Positions 1 through 11,565 of a stretch of 64,000 bases of DNA are shown one piece after another. The position numbers and the translations under genes were made by a program. Every line of letters begins with the position of its first letter. Positions within the stretch are counted from its first letter, which is position 1. Under the pieces are notes generated by a model, which was not told the origin of the DNA, did not search any database, and saw only the letters and a program-made list of their open reading frames with translations. The DNA comes from Cristatella mucedo (lineage: Eukaryota > Bryozoa > Phylactolaemata > Cristatellidae), in NCBI GenBank assembly GCA_009760855.2, contig WPIO01000149.1, positions 872,501 through 936,500 on the forward strand, written 5' to 3'.

Positions 1-42
1 AGAGAGAGAGAGAGAAGAGAGAGAGAGATAAGAGAGAGAGAG

Positions 43-97
<55 letters not shown>

Positions 98-115
98 GAG
101 AGAAAGAAAGATCGA
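1..115. repeat. (GA)n microsatellite
   Basis: The first 95 bases are almost pure AG dinucleotides with a few interruptions, then decay to mixed GA-rich sequence. The tract continues off the left edge of the window. Confidence 0.97.
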
Positions 116-640
116 GGAGAGAGAGACGGAGAAGACGACCCGACAGCAAATTGCAGGCCAGACTTTAGCCTGCCACTCGTCCGTCAGCCTACACAGACGC
201 AGCTACATTCCGCGGTACACGCAAGCGAGTTAACATTGGCATGGACACGCGGTCATGCGAGTCACAAACAAGGAACTCAGCGAATACGTACGGGTAAGTG
301 CGCTTATTAGCCTAGTGGTCGTTGACAGCCCTGATGGTTGCAAACTGTAAAGCATCTCCTGGGATACCCGCTTGCTAGCGTAATACACAACGTTTCCCTC
401 AGCAACCCCCTCCCCAGCTTTCAGCGAGTGAGGGACGAAGAACTAACTATTCAGTCACCGGAACCGCTAGTGACCACAAGTTAGGGAGCAACGTAGCGAT
501 CCGTGCAGACCGTTCCGTGCCGTTTTTAAGCATGCTCGAAAACGCGACAAAAATAAAAATAGCAACGATATTAGCAAATAATTCGAAAATAGCAACGACA
601 GTCGTCGACGAAAGTAGCAACAGCAGTCGGGCCAGCAACA
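116..640. other. No recognisable gene
   Basis: Mixed-composition sequence with no long reading frame, repeat or RNA-gene signature that I can support. Confidence 0.5.
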
Positions 641-2430
641 GCAGCAGCACAAGCTAGACGGTAATGGGCTGCTGCTGCGTCGACGTCTGACGAGAGCGTC
701 GGGGCACTGTCGACGTCAAGACATGGGGGGAAAGGGGCACGCCGCTCATTCGTTGCTGTCTGCTTCGCACTAGCCGCTAGGTGTATCTGACGGACCGCCA
801 GTGAAGGGGCAGCCGCGCGCGAGCGCCGGCGAGCAGACGGCGCTAGCCGGCGCCGGTTCCCGCGGAGACGACGTCGGTCCCAGTCAGCCAGCCAGCTAGG
901 GCGCCGACTGCGGTCGGACAGCCGCGAGACAGCACTCAAAGAGTGCGTCGTCGCAATATGGCGAGCCGCGGCTGCATCGGCAGCAGCCGGTCGCCGCGGT
1001 ACGCACTTATCGGCGCGAGCGGCTGATCGCTGGCCTAGGGACTCGGTAGCTAGGGAGTCGCACGTAGGCGACTCTCGGGCATTACTGCCACCCGATACGC
1101 GCTTGGGCAGCCGAGCGATTTTGCGACCGATTACGTACCGACGCCGACCGACGGGCCAGCCGCAGACGGTCGACCGAGCACAATTCGCCCTCCAGTGCGG
1201 CCGCAGCTCGTTTGAGCGCGGCGGCTATTTTGAGCGAGTGAATTTTTCTACGCGTCTGCTCGCTGCTGCGGGAGTGGCGGTGGGCGGGCGCTGCGAGGCG
1301 CGCCGAATCGGCGCCGTCGCTCGCGCCACGGAAGTCCCCCCCCCCTCCGTAGACAGGACCACGTGGGGTGGTCGGCTGGAGCGTCCCGGCATTCAGCGGC
1401 GCCTGTACGGCCTAGGGCGGCGCCAGCGCGGCGCCGAGCGACGGCGGTTGGTCAGGTCGCGGCGTGAGTCGATGGTCCGTCGCGCTTGCGCCTGCGAGCA
1501 GCGCACCCTCGCGCTCGAAAAGCTCGACGCAGCCGCGGGCTCGGGCGCTGCGGACCGGCGAGGTAGCCCTCCCAACCTAACGTCCAGGCTGGCCGGGAAA
1601 AGCGTCCATGAGACTGATCTCAATCGCGAGCGTCTCGCCTCGCCCGTATCGGCGCTCGAAGCCGAAAAATCGAACCAGCCTTTGCAGAGGCGGCAGGCAG
1701 CACGCACGCCCCCAGGGGGGTCGACTCCGGCCGAGGCAAATGGGAACGAATCGGCGGGGCGGGGTGGGGCTTCGGCTGCGGCCGGGCGGAGCGACGGCGC
1801 CGCAGACGAAAACGCCGATCTCGGCTGCGGCGATCGAGAAACCGATCGGTAACGACGCGATCTGGAACGGCTACGAATCCATCGGCCGAAACGAATACAT
1901 CGGCCGACTTTCTGGCGCCGGTCGAAGTAGCGATGGGCGGGTCGCTTTCGTGCCGACTTCCGTGGGCTAGGAGCAGCAGAGCGTGCGGGCGGGAGAGAGA
2001 GAGAGACGTTCGGAGAGGCCAATCCATCTAGCTACAGGCGGCACCGTACCGTTGGCTAGGGGTTCGCGCGGGTCATAGCTGCGTGACCAGCCACTCAGCC
2101 ACCAGCTGCGCTGCCAGCCTACGTAGCTGATTGTCTACGCCATGGCCTGCTTAATTAGCAGACGTGCCTCCAGCCGAAAAAGAGCGAGAGCGGTAGTAGC
2201 GGGTAGCAGTAACCAGGCGTGCACACCTCGCTCTTCGAACAGCTTCTCTCTTTCAAGCGAATTGGCGTACACACCTGGCCGGCGGCGCACGGTTGCCCGC
2301 TTGTTGCTGAGCGAATCGCCGACGATCGGCTGGGGGCGATACGTTCGTCGACTGGCGAAGGAGAGCCGGCGAACTATGCCCGGCGGCGCTGTCAAGGCTG
2401 CGCGCCACTGATTTGCTGCGTCGCTGGGCA
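641..2430. promoter_or_regulatory. CpG-rich stretch, possible promoter or 5' exon region
   Basis: This is the largest strongly GC- and CpG-rich block in the window, visibly different from the AT-richer flanks. It has long open frames on both strands, including about 250 codons from 1103 to 1852 (+). These begin at non-ATG codons, encode Arg/Ala/Gly-rich low-complexity peptide and show no known domain, so they look like the by-product of high GC. Such blocks often mark a promoter or a first non-coding exon. No partner coding exon could be linked to it. It is an inference from composition only. Confidence 0.4.
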
Positions 2431-3300
2431 GGGATAATTGCCTTTTCTAGCTGTCTGCAGACAAGTCTCGAGCGAGAGTCAACTTGACCTTCGAGTGCTA
2501 CGATCGGCCAGTCGGTAGAGCGTCGTGTTGTTCAGCTTAAACGGGAGCCGAGCGATCCAGCTATTGTGGCTTGCTTTTCTTCTCCTCCTCCTCCTCCTCG
2601 TCGTCCTCCTCGTCGCCATCACTCCCTGGCTTGCTTTCCTCCTCCACCCATCCCATCATCCTCCTCCTTCCTCTCCTCCTCATCCACATCCTCACTCACT
2701 CGTAAGAGCCCGTTATCTCGCTTGCCCACAGTTGTTCGCTGTCCGCTGGATTCTACTGTTATGCTAGCGTGGCAGTCAGCAGGCGGACCTGCTGCTGCTG
2801 CTGCTGCTGCTGCTCTGCGCCTGAGTGAGACGTTCCTGTCTCCTGCAGAAAAGACGAACTTCTAACGCTGTTGCACTCGAAAGCCTCACTTCAGCGGCCG
2901 AGATCTCGCTTGAAAGACGGCTGCTCAATAGGTTTCGCCGCTCTACCTCTTCGCTCCTGTTAAAAGGACGTAGCTCCGTACGTTTTTCTAACAAGATTCC
3001 CCTCCCCCCGATCGTGTCAGAGAGTGAGCCTCCTCGAGGCAGCTGATCGAACACAAATGTGAAATCTCCGCCTTTTTATCTAAGCTGAGAACCTTGTATC
3101 CGCTTTCTGGCCAGATTAAGAGACTCGTTTCTGGCTAGTTAATGGCGAAAAAGCCCTCAACGCAGGTAGCAGCGTAATTTGTCTGTCGTGTCTAACCGGA
3201 GAATTATTATGCAGCCACAGCTACGGACGATGCTATGCCACTTATCACCTCTTCTGTCTGCACTTCGCTGGCTCACTATAAAGTGCTGAATCGATTTCGA
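2431..3300. repeat. Low-complexity triplet tracts in otherwise anonymous sequence
   Basis: It contains (TCC)n-like polypyrimidine at about 2579-2697 and an uninterrupted (CTG)n run at about 2789-2814. I see no gene in the remaining sequence. Confidence 0.75.
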
Positions 3301-3304
3301 GACC

Positions 3305-3465
3305 CACTCTGTCTGGCTTACAGGCCTGCAGGTAAGGTGCTCGCTCTTCACGACAGAGGTCATGGGTTCGAATCCTGCAGTGGACGATCCCTTATTGCAA
3401 GTGGTGGCGATAGCCGTTAAGGCTCTTCTGCCGCTATACATAAGAGGCTAGTTTTTGGTCAGCTA
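3305..3465 (+). repeat. SINE1 (tRNA-derived SINE), sense copy
   Basis: It has the RNA polymerase III B-box GGTTCGAATCC, then the family body (gcgatccctt..., gatagccgttaaggctcttctg..., ctatac..aagaggct) and a tail ending near gtcagctaat. The head is diverged from the better copies at 43986 and 45287. The family is defined here by comparing copies in this window. Confidence 0.8.
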
Positions 3466-4179
3466 ATATTTTACATTTCACTCGCTTGCACCAGGTATTG
3501 CCCTATCTGACCTTCACTCTTGCTCCTTCTGTTTCGCTCGCATCACCTGCTGCTGCTTGGCTTCCGGTCGCATCGTCAATCCTCGAATCCACTAAAATTT
3601 AAATCTTTTGGCGATCGGGCTTTCGGTTCGAATTAACCGGAAGTCCGATAAGTCTCCGGTGCTTCCGGTGCTTTCGTATCTGCATTGACTTTGCGCCCAT
3701 TAAGTCTCGGCTAAAGACTGCATTTGTTCCGCCCAGCTTTCCCATCTTTCTCGGGCGAGCTCCTGAGTGCTTGGCGCCCTTACCGTCCAGCTTACCCTTA
3801 GCAGCCACAATGGACCGTGTGTGCTTTGCGTGCTTACCCGCACGAGTTTCGGCGCGAGCTCCTAGCTAGGGATCGTACTAGCTAGCGGTCCTGAGTGCCG
3901 CCTTGTGTGCTTTTGCATGCTTGTCTGAGTATGGCATCTTGCAGATCATTAACTCCACTTATAGCTTCTCTTGTGCAGCGTATTAAAAAGCGCCCGAGGA
4001 GAGATTGCATTCTCTTAGGACGGTATGTAAAAAGCATTATTATTATTATCCAATGGGTTTGAATTCCGTCCGTGCAATTATCAAATCCCGCCTCGTCAGG
4101 CCGATGAAAAGATTTAGCCACAGTTTTCAATGCTTCGCGTTGGCGTATCGGCGTCACGGGTCAAAGTATCTTACGGCTC
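3466..4179. other. No recognisable gene
   Basis: Mixed-composition sequence. No frame, repeat or RNA structure stands out. Confidence 0.5.
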
Positions 4180-4705
4180 GCCAGTAATATTTCAGGTGCA
4201 CGAGCTCACTTTTAGGTCACTTCATTCCTTGGCTCCAGCCTACCTATCGGATCAACTCCCTCAGCAGACCAAGCATCGTACCTCCCGCTTTTCGGAATCC
4301 AACAGTTTACCAATACCTCGTACAAACCTCAAATCCTTTGGAGACCGTGCATTTAGCTCCCAAAGCCTGGAACTCCCTCCCGACCTGCGCAAGAACATCC
4401 CCTGACCTGACCACATTTAAAAAGAACTTAAAAGCACACCTATTTAGGACAGCATTTAGTGGGTCCATGTGATTCGTCCTTGATGTGCTCATGCGTGCTG
4501 ACACTGTGCAGGCTGCCACAAACCACATTTGCATGCTGACCCTGTGCATATCACCCCTAACCATGTTATTCGTTTTGTTCGTTTATCAAGCAAGATATTA
4601 CTCACCGTTCAATTGCATTTCCCTTTGCAGCAAATGTAAAGCGCCAAGAGAGATATTGAGTTCTCTGAGGGCACTTTATCAAGTGCATTATTATAATTAT
4701 TATTA
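4180..4705 (+). mobile_element. L2-like LINE, 3' fragment
   Basis: It matches the 3' third of the better L2 copy at 8660-11036. It covers the C-terminal coding part (LTFRSLHS, APAYLSDQLP, SFGDRAFSS), the short 3' UTR and the terminal hairpin sequence (aaagcgcc..gag..gcactttatcaagtgca), ending in (TTA)n. It is 5'-truncated, as is usual for LINE insertions, and carries frame damage. Confidence 0.88.
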
Positions 4706-6224
4706 CGAGTTATTGTGCTGGTTTACTACTTTGTGATGATAATTACAGCAGTACTAAAATACTTTTATAGCGCTGTAAGAGAACCGAATCTCTGTCTACA
4801 TATTAAACATGTGCCGGAACAGAAGAGTGTCATCGCTACGGACGCGTGTGTAGCGGCTCCGTAACTTGAGAGTCCTTCTCACAAGCACGGATCGTGTAGA
4901 GCTAGATTCGTGTCCTTACCTCGTAGCTTTACGTTCCCAAGCCGAAAGAGGGCCACGTGTGAACACCAAGTACAAACGACCGACAGCACTTCAGATGGCC
5001 TTTTTATTAGGTCTAAGCAGTATATTGCACATATTATTTTATTTATTTATTATCATGCTATGTATATCTATAATATTATATTATATATTATTATTATTAC
5101 ATATCTTACTAGACTTACCTGGCTCCTAGCAATTCCGCCTGAGGAACCGCTAGCAATCTATAGCTCTGCCATTATCAGGCTGATTCCGAATGCCAACGTT
5201 TCAATGTGAGTTACGGTTGTTCCATCTTGACCTTCAGAAATAGGCAAAGCTTAGGCTCATTTTGTGACCTGAGCGCTTAAAACGAGCCTTAGAGGACCAT
5301 TGACTTCAAAACGAGCGGCGGCTTACAGCGTAGTGGCCGTCTCGGGGCCCCTAAAGTCATCACACATGGTGATTCGCTAGAAAACAAACCACTTTGAAGG
5401 CCTTTTAGGAAATGCATGTGTTGTGGTCATGCTGCGATTGGTGGGCGTAGCATCGCACTAAACGAGGATCTATAGTCCGGCATTCGTTCTAGCCTAGCCG
5501 TTCTAGTCGGACGTTCGACACGATGGCTATGCCGGGGACGGGGCATTTCAAACAATCGGCCTGCAGTCTGAATCTGCTGGCAGCTGCGGCCGGCCGCCAG
5601 ATCCAGCCGTCGTTGGCTTAAAGGGTTCGTCAGCCGTCGACTTCACAGCATCCTGCTACTCCGAGTCAAAGTGCAAGTGCCCCGGGCCCGTGCAATCTTT
5701 TCCTTTCGTTTACTCGTGTCTCCGGCAGCTAAGCAGCATCCGCAGCAGATGCTGCTTAGCTGATTTAGCAGCCTCCTCATTTGTCTAACGGCTGAAGAGC
5801 CTTTCCGCTATCATCACCGCTTGAAAGTCTTCAACTGTGACGAGACACGACTCTTCAGAAAGAAGATGCCAAGGATGACTACATAACGGCAGAGAGAAGA
5901 GGATACGAGACCACAAACCTATGAAGGATTGGCGACTAGTCCTGGTGCTGTTCGCCAAATCGAGCCGCGACTGCTCTTTATTGTTGGGAAAACCCAAGAG
6001 CGTCTGTAAGTCATACAAGATTCTCAAAGAAAAACTGCAGGTTGTGGGGAGGGTATTTTGGGGGTCCGGAACCGATAAATGGCGTTTCAATTCGTTTCAA
6101 TTGGGAGCATTGATTTGACATACAAGTAACTGGAGTTACGAGCTCCGTCGCTGAGCGAATTAAACTCACAACTCAAGGCACGGCTGTACTACGACAACCC
6201 CAGTGCATCGATGAATATCATGTC
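4706..6224. other. No recognisable gene; contains a perfect hairpin
   Basis: It is AT-rich around 5030-5110. The only distinct structure is a perfect inverted repeat at 5727-5761. The open frames on both strands at 5785-6118 are short and unrecognised. Confidence 0.5.
5727..5761. repeat. Perfect 14-bp inverted repeat (hairpin), 7-nt loop
   Basis: The left arm AGCTAAGCAGCATC (5727-5740) is exactly reverse-complementary to GATGCTGCTTAGCT (5748-5761), with loop CGCAGCA. No run of Ts follows and no gene adjoins it. Its function is unknown. Confidence 0.9.
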
Positions 6225-6850
6225 ACATAATAGTAGTAATAATGCACTTGATAAAGCGCACTCAGAGAACTCAATCTCTCCCTAGGCCCTTTACATTTGA
6301 TGCAAAGGGAAACGCGATCGAATCGTGAGTAATATCATGCTCGACAAACAACATGAATAACATAGTTAGGGCTGATATGCACGGGGTCAGCATGCAAGTG
6401 TGGTTAGTGGCAGCATGCACAGTGTCAGCACGCATAAGCAAATAAAGGATGAATCACAGGGACCCACTAAATGCTGTCCTAAATAGATGCGTTTTCAAGT
6501 TCTTTTTAAATGTGGTCAAGTCAGGGGATGTTCTGACGCATGTCGGGAGGCCAGGCTTTGGGAGCATACGAACTAAATGCATGGTCTCCAAAGGACTTGA
6601 GGTTTGTACGAGGTATTGGTAAACTGTTGGATTCCGAAAAGCGGGAGCTACGATGCTTGGTCTGCTGAGGGAGTTGATCCGATAGGTAGGCTGGAGCCAA
6701 AGAATGAAGTGACCTAAAAGTGAGCACAAAACCTTGAAGTCGATCCGTTGCTTGACTGGTAGCCAGTGCAGGTTGGCGAGAAGTGGTGTGATGTGGTAAC
6801 TGCGACGCTCACGACAGAAAAGCCTAGCTGCAGAGTTTTGCACCAGCTGT
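6225..6850 (-). mobile_element. L2-like LINE, 3' fragment, antisense
   Basis: Read on the - strand it has the L2 C-terminal coding sequence (LVQNSAARL near 6840, SHLPRTN-like and TSPDLTTFKKNL near 6510), the 3' UTR and the tail hairpin, ending at (TTA)n near 6227. Homology to L2 stops near 6850. An open frame continues to 7140 without recognisable L2 or other homology. Confidence 0.88.
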
Positions 6851-8659
6851 AAGAGACTCGACAGAAACAGCGAACGTACGACGAACGTAGCCACAGGAGG
6901 AGGCTGAAGACGGTGAAGACCTTTGTGCTGCCAAAGCTCGGCGAGCGCCGCACGCACGACAAGGTCAAAAACAGAAAGAGAGTGAAGGTAAGATGCGAGC
7001 ATTTGACTATCCACGCCGAGATACGGAGACCTTATCCGGTAGTAGGTCGGACTCACCAGCTTGGCTGGGCTTGCCGCTAGGACAGAGGACATTCGCGCCG
7101 GCATTGTCATGCAGCGGTGCAATTTACCGTGATTTTCCACTGTTATGAGCTAGTAATGATAATTATAATAAAAAAATGTCGCTTGCGTATCATCACGAGA
7201 GATCTCTGAAAGTGTGCTGTACAACTCACTGCGAGAGAATCAGTACCCAAGGGTTATTGACGTGAGTGGTACCAAGCTTACAAAAGTAGACAAGTATCGT
7301 GCTAACGCCAGCATGCCATAGCAAATATGAAGACACTAGTGGCCACCGGCTAGTAAGTGAGAGTACCTGTGCTTAGACGCGATGAAGGGTCAGCTTCACA
7401 TCTTTGTCACCGGGTTTAACCAACGGGCAATATGGTGAACAGGGAGCCACGTTCGCAAGCAAAACTGGTGACTATCACACTTAATCTGTTAGCTTTAAGG
7501 CTCCGCTCGCTTGTGCAGTCCGTTTATCGATGGACTTTGCGACGGTCACCGACGCCATCGTCTACTGCTCGCGGATCGAAGAGTCGGGGCTGGAGCATGG
7601 AACTGGAACGATCGGCTGCTCGGCGATGCAGCCCCGCGTGCCCGACTGACTCGAGCGCTGATTGGTCTCGGAGTAGCCACTCTCATTACGGTCGCCTCAC
7701 AGTGCTATGAGATAGCAAGCTGCCGGTGCTGCTGCTTCTGCTGCCACCGGTGCCCGTTCTCCGCTCTGCTGCTTCTGCTCCAGCTGCAGCCTCTGCCATG
7801 GCCCCAGCATCATCATGGCCGCTGCAGCCTTTGCTGTCCTGATCTCAGCGGTAGGAACTTCGCCAGAACTGCCCAGGCTTTCTCCTTTCTCTTTTTGCCG
7901 ACTTATCTGCCGGCTGGCTGTTCTTGGATCAGCCTGGACTCTGCCGTTTTTATGTTAAGATTTTTCCAAAGCTGCTAGTACGGGACTGGAAATCTGAAAT
8001 AGGCACGTCTGCCTGGGCTGGTCGACTGGCGAATGACCTGACAGATCGTGACCGTGACCGCTAGCGCCGGGCGAATGAGAGCGCCCGTGTGAGAAAAAGC
8101 TGCTTCCTTGCAACTGACTTGACGTGCCTTGACAAAAGCTGTTTCATTCCTTTGCTGTTTTGGCTTGATGGTTGCAGCATCCTAGTTATCTTTGTTCTCG
8201 ACTCCTAACAGCGTTCACAACAGGCGTTCCTTGTCCGTTTCGGAATTCGATTCCAAAAACCGAGTTCTTGAGAGCGTCGTATACGGAAACCGATACAGCT
8301 AAGACCTTTTTAAAGCTTACCTGTTTTTTGCTTGACCATGGCGCGTAAGAAATTAAGTGCCTAAAGACATCTAAACGCTTATAACTTCGGCTGCTGGGTC
8401 AGCCACGCAAGCAGCGATGTTAGATACACGGGGGCTGGTAACCTGCATATTAGCTATGATCGTGCGTACCTACTATTGCTTCGTTATCGTAGTTCAAATG
8501 CATTCCTATATGTTATTGCCGTTGCAAAGATCCGTGAATTATGCATTAACAACAGAAAAGCGCTCCAGAGCCGGCGAGGCCGCAAGGTAAGACGCCACTC
8601 GTTTGGCGGGAGCTCTCTAACTTAGTGGTCATCAAGTCTGCTATGACTCCGGCGGCCAA
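6851..8659. other. No recognisable gene
   Basis: The - strand frame that crosses out of the L2 copy (to 7140) and the + strand frame at 7511-7978 (Cys/Leu-rich, GC-rich) match no family I recognise and have no convincing splice context. Nothing else is supported. Confidence 0.45.
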
Positions 8660-11036
8660 CTTACCGTTTATTTTTTGTAATCATCGCTCAATATGCAATA
8701 AACCCCTATTAATAAGTGACATAATTTCTGAAAAGGTGTAGACATGAACGGCTGGACTGAAACTTGGCTAAAATCGGTAAACTGCCCGACAATTAAAGAC
8801 GCTACCCCAACTGGTTTCTCCTTCTTTCACACCCATAGATCAATAAAAACTGGAGGCGGAGTCACTATTATTACACGCTCGACCTTCGATTTCAAGCCAT
8901 TTGCACCACCCTCGAAGCTGTCTTTCAGATGCATTGTCTTGATTTCACCAGACAAGCTACCGATGGTGGCAGTAGTCAATCGCCAGCCAGGTACAAATTT
9001 CTCTTTATGTCAGATTTGCCTGATCTCATTTTGATTCTGTGTGCACGAAATCGATCTTCTCTCATTCTGTGTGATCTCAACGTTCATTTCGATAACTCAT
9101 CCGATTCTTTGTGCAGAAGATAGACAAAATCAGGGAATCCATCCCTGCGACGACAACCTTCCCACTAGAATGCTGTTCCTCGGTTCCTGGCTGCGCCTCA
9201 ATGTCTGCATTTAAACAGGTCACCAGTGACGTAGTCCTAAAGCTCGTATCTCAATCAAAGAAGACAACAAGTCCACTGGACCCTATTCCCACTGTCCTGC
9301 TCCTACGTTGCATTGATCTGCTGCTGCCATGCATAACCAACATCATTAATATGTCATTAGCCTCAGGTCAGGTCCCAGCACCTTTCAAAAAAGCTGTAGT
9401 CAGGCCACTTCTCAAGAAAGCTACACTAGACCAAGAGAACTTAAGCAACTACCGCCCAGTCTCCCTTCTACCATTCCTATCAAAGACACTGGAACGGGTC
9501 GCGGCAGACCAGCTGAACTCGTATATCGAAACCTCACACCTTGCTAGTAAGTTCCAGTCTGGCTTTAGAGCTAATCACTCCACAGAGTCAGCATTGCTTC
9601 GGGTATACAACGACCTACTTAGGAATGCAGACATGGGTAGAGTGTCTCTTCTTGTTTTGCTCGATCTTTCGACAGCTTTTGATACCATCGATCACAAAGT
9701 ACTTCTAGAGCGCCTCTCATCTCGCCTGGGCATCACTGGCACTGCTCTGCAGTGGTTCAGGTCCTATCTCAGTGGGAGACTCCAGAGTGTTGATGTGAAT
9801 GGACAAAGATCATCTGAAGTACCTCTAAAACATGGAGTACCTCAGGGCTCTGTGCTAGGTCCGGTCCTTTTCACCGTCTATACTCTCCCTCTCGCTGATG
9901 TGATTGCCAAGCACAATCTAGGCTTTCACTTCTATGCGGATGACACTCAGTTGTACCTTTGCTTTGATCCCTCCCAGCCTTCGAGCACCTCAAATTCTCT
10001 CAACTCACTAGCTGCATGCATTGATGACATCCGATCATGGATGGCAGCAAATTTTCTAAAACTAAACGATGATAAAACTAACTTACTAGTTATGGGCAAA
10101 CCTAGTGTTATTCAGAAATTGGAAAGGCTGACTTTCAAAATTGGCTCTGCCAGCATATCTCCAGTTGCATCAGCTCGAAATCTAGGTGTCATATTCCAAA
10201 GCGACCTCTCGTTAGACGACCACATCAGCTCCACAGTCAAATCAGCCTATTTTCAGCTTCATAACATTGCTAAAATTCGGGCTTGTTTAGATAAGGATAC
10301 CACGTCCAAGTTGGTCCATGCATTCGTGACATCTCGTCTCGACTTCTGCAACTCACTGCTTACTGGCCTACCAGCATGTGCGATCAGGCGATTGCAGCTG
10401 GTGCAAAACTCTGCAGCTAGGCTTGTCTGCCGTGAGCGTCGCAGTTGCCACATTACTCCACTTCTCGCCGACCTGCACTGGTTACCAGTCAAGCAACGGA
10501 TTGACTTCAAGGTTTTGTCGCTCACTTTTAGGTCTCTTCATTCTATGGCTCCAGCCTATCTTTCAGAGATACTACCCCATCAGGCAAAGCATCGTACCAC
10601 TCGCTTTTCGGAATCCAACAGTCTAGAAATACCTCGTACAAACCTTAAATCCTTTGGAGACCGTGCATTTAGCTCGTATGCTCCCACAGCCTGGAACTCC
10701 CTCCCGACCTGCATCAGAACATCCCCTGACCTGACCACATTTAAAAGAAACTTAAAAACATTCCTATTTAGGACAGCATTTAGTGGGTCCTTGTGATTCG
10801 TCCTCGATGTGCTTATGCGTGCTGACACTGTTCATGCTGCCACTAACCACATTTGCATGCTGACCCAGTGCATGTAACCCCTAACCATGTTATTCATTTT
10901 GTTTGTTTTTCAAGCATGATTTTACTTACTATTCTATTGCGTATCACTTTGCAGCAAATGTAAAGCGCCTAGAAAGAGATTAAGTTCTCTGAGGGTGCTT
11001 TATCAAGTGCAATATTATTATTATTATTATTATTAT
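8660..11036 (+). mobile_element. L2-like LINE retrotransposon, near-complete but internally deleted
   Basis: This is the best L2 copy. At about 8675-9105 it has fragments of the APE-type endonuclease: an NHRSICNKP-like start, the WTETWLKS signature, GGGVTIIT, and DLNVHFDN. The frame then jumps at about 9105-9111 directly to the reverse-transcriptase domain. The linker that the older copy retains at about 11042-11830 (including the GHTLD motif) is missing. The 3' UTR ends in the conserved hairpin aaagcgcctag..agagattaagttctctgagggtgctttatcaagtgc and (ATT)n. Elements of this clade normally code for endonuclease and RT in one ORF, so this copy is not autonomous as it stands. Similarity to the copy at 57097 indicates recent activity of the family. 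Confidence 0.93.
9111..10796 (+). CDS. LINE reverse transcriptase (L2/CR1 group), 561 codons
   Basis: An RNA-directed DNA polymerase that copies the element's own RNA at a nicked target. The open frame runs without a stop to TGA at 10794-10796. It shows the fingers/palm motifs of non-LTR RTs in order: NYRPVSLLPFLSKTLE (about residue 113), FQSGFRANHSTESALL (about 149), the catalytic LLDLSTAFDTIDH (about 184), HGVPQGSVLGPVLF (about 242), the active-site FYADDTQLY (about 274), and the C-terminal region LVQNSAARLVCRERR to TSPDLTTFKRNLKTF. The catalytic Asp residues are all present. The frame opens at GTG next to an internal deletion, so the true N-terminus, with the endonuclease, is lost. The product probably cannot mobilise itself unless the RT acts in trans. 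Confidence 0.93.
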   Translation: MQKIDKIRESIPATTTFPLECCSSVPGCASMSAFKQVTSDVVLKLVSQSKKTTSPLDPIPTVLLLRCIDLLLPCITNIINMSLASGQVPAPFKKAVVRPLLKKATLDQENLSNYRPVSLLPFLSKTLERVAADQLNSYIETSHLASKFQSGFRANHSTESALLRVYNDLLRNADMGRVSLLVLLDLSTAFDTIDHKVLLERLSSRLGITGTALQWFRSYLSGRLQSVDVNGQRSSEVPLKHGVPQGSVLGPVLFTVYTLPLADVIAKHNLGFHFYADDTQLYLCFDPSQPSSTSNSLNSLAACIDDIRSWMAANFLKLNDDKTNLLVMGKPSVIQKLERLTFKIGSASISPVASARNLGVIFQSDLSLDDHISSTVKSAYFQLHNIAKIRACLDKDTTSKLVHAFVTSRLDFCNSLLTGLPACAIRRLQLVQNSAARLVCRERRSCHITPLLADLHWLPVKQRIDFKVLSLTFRSLHSMAPAYLSEILPHQAKHRTTRFSESNSLEIPRTNLKSFGDRAFSSYAPTAWNSLPTCIRTSPDLTTFKRNLKTFLFRTAFSGSL

Positions 11037-11474
11037 CTGACGCCTTCAGCACTGAATTTCGTGCACTGACTAACTCATAGTTTCTTGTGGCTCATGTGCA
11101 CGAATGGTGGCCATACTTACATCAAGGGTCACACACTCGACCAAGTTTTCTCTCCAATTATTATCAAATTCTGCTTTACCTGATAACATGCAGATTGCAT
11201 TCAGTCTGTAACGTGTGCCCTCCTACTCCTCATCTAAAATCACACGCGAATCACGAAACCTTAAGACTCTAGACATCGATGCTGCCGTGCAAGAAAATCT
11301 GCTTCGCCTCTGCTGCTCAATCACCCTCCGCCCTGCCATCATTGGTAGATTGCTAAAGCACGACACTAGCTGACATGCTCGACGAGTTTGAACCTCTGAC
11401 TAAGCACACTGTGTGCCCTCGCCCGGACGGACTGAGGTTTAACACAGACATTAAACTAGCTAGGTCTACTACGT

Positions 11475-11565
11475 GTCTCCTTTGCAGCAAATGTAAAACA
11501 ACTAGAAAGTGATTGAGATATCTGAGGGCACTTTATCAAGCGAGTTATTATTAGTATTATTACTA
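11475..11565 (+). mobile_element. Bare L2 3' tail inserted in older L2 copy
   Basis: It consists of ttgcagcaaatgtaaaac..agaaagtgattgag..ctgagggcactttatcaag followed by (TTA)n, lying inside the linker region of the older element. About 90 bp of tail with no coding sequence implies an extremely 5'-truncated insertion. Confidence 0.75.

Noticed and set aside
1103-1852. 249-codon open frame on the + strand
   Set aside because: Opens at TTG, is Arg/Ala/Gly-rich with no domain, and overlaps equally long frames on the - strand. It is best explained by GC richness.
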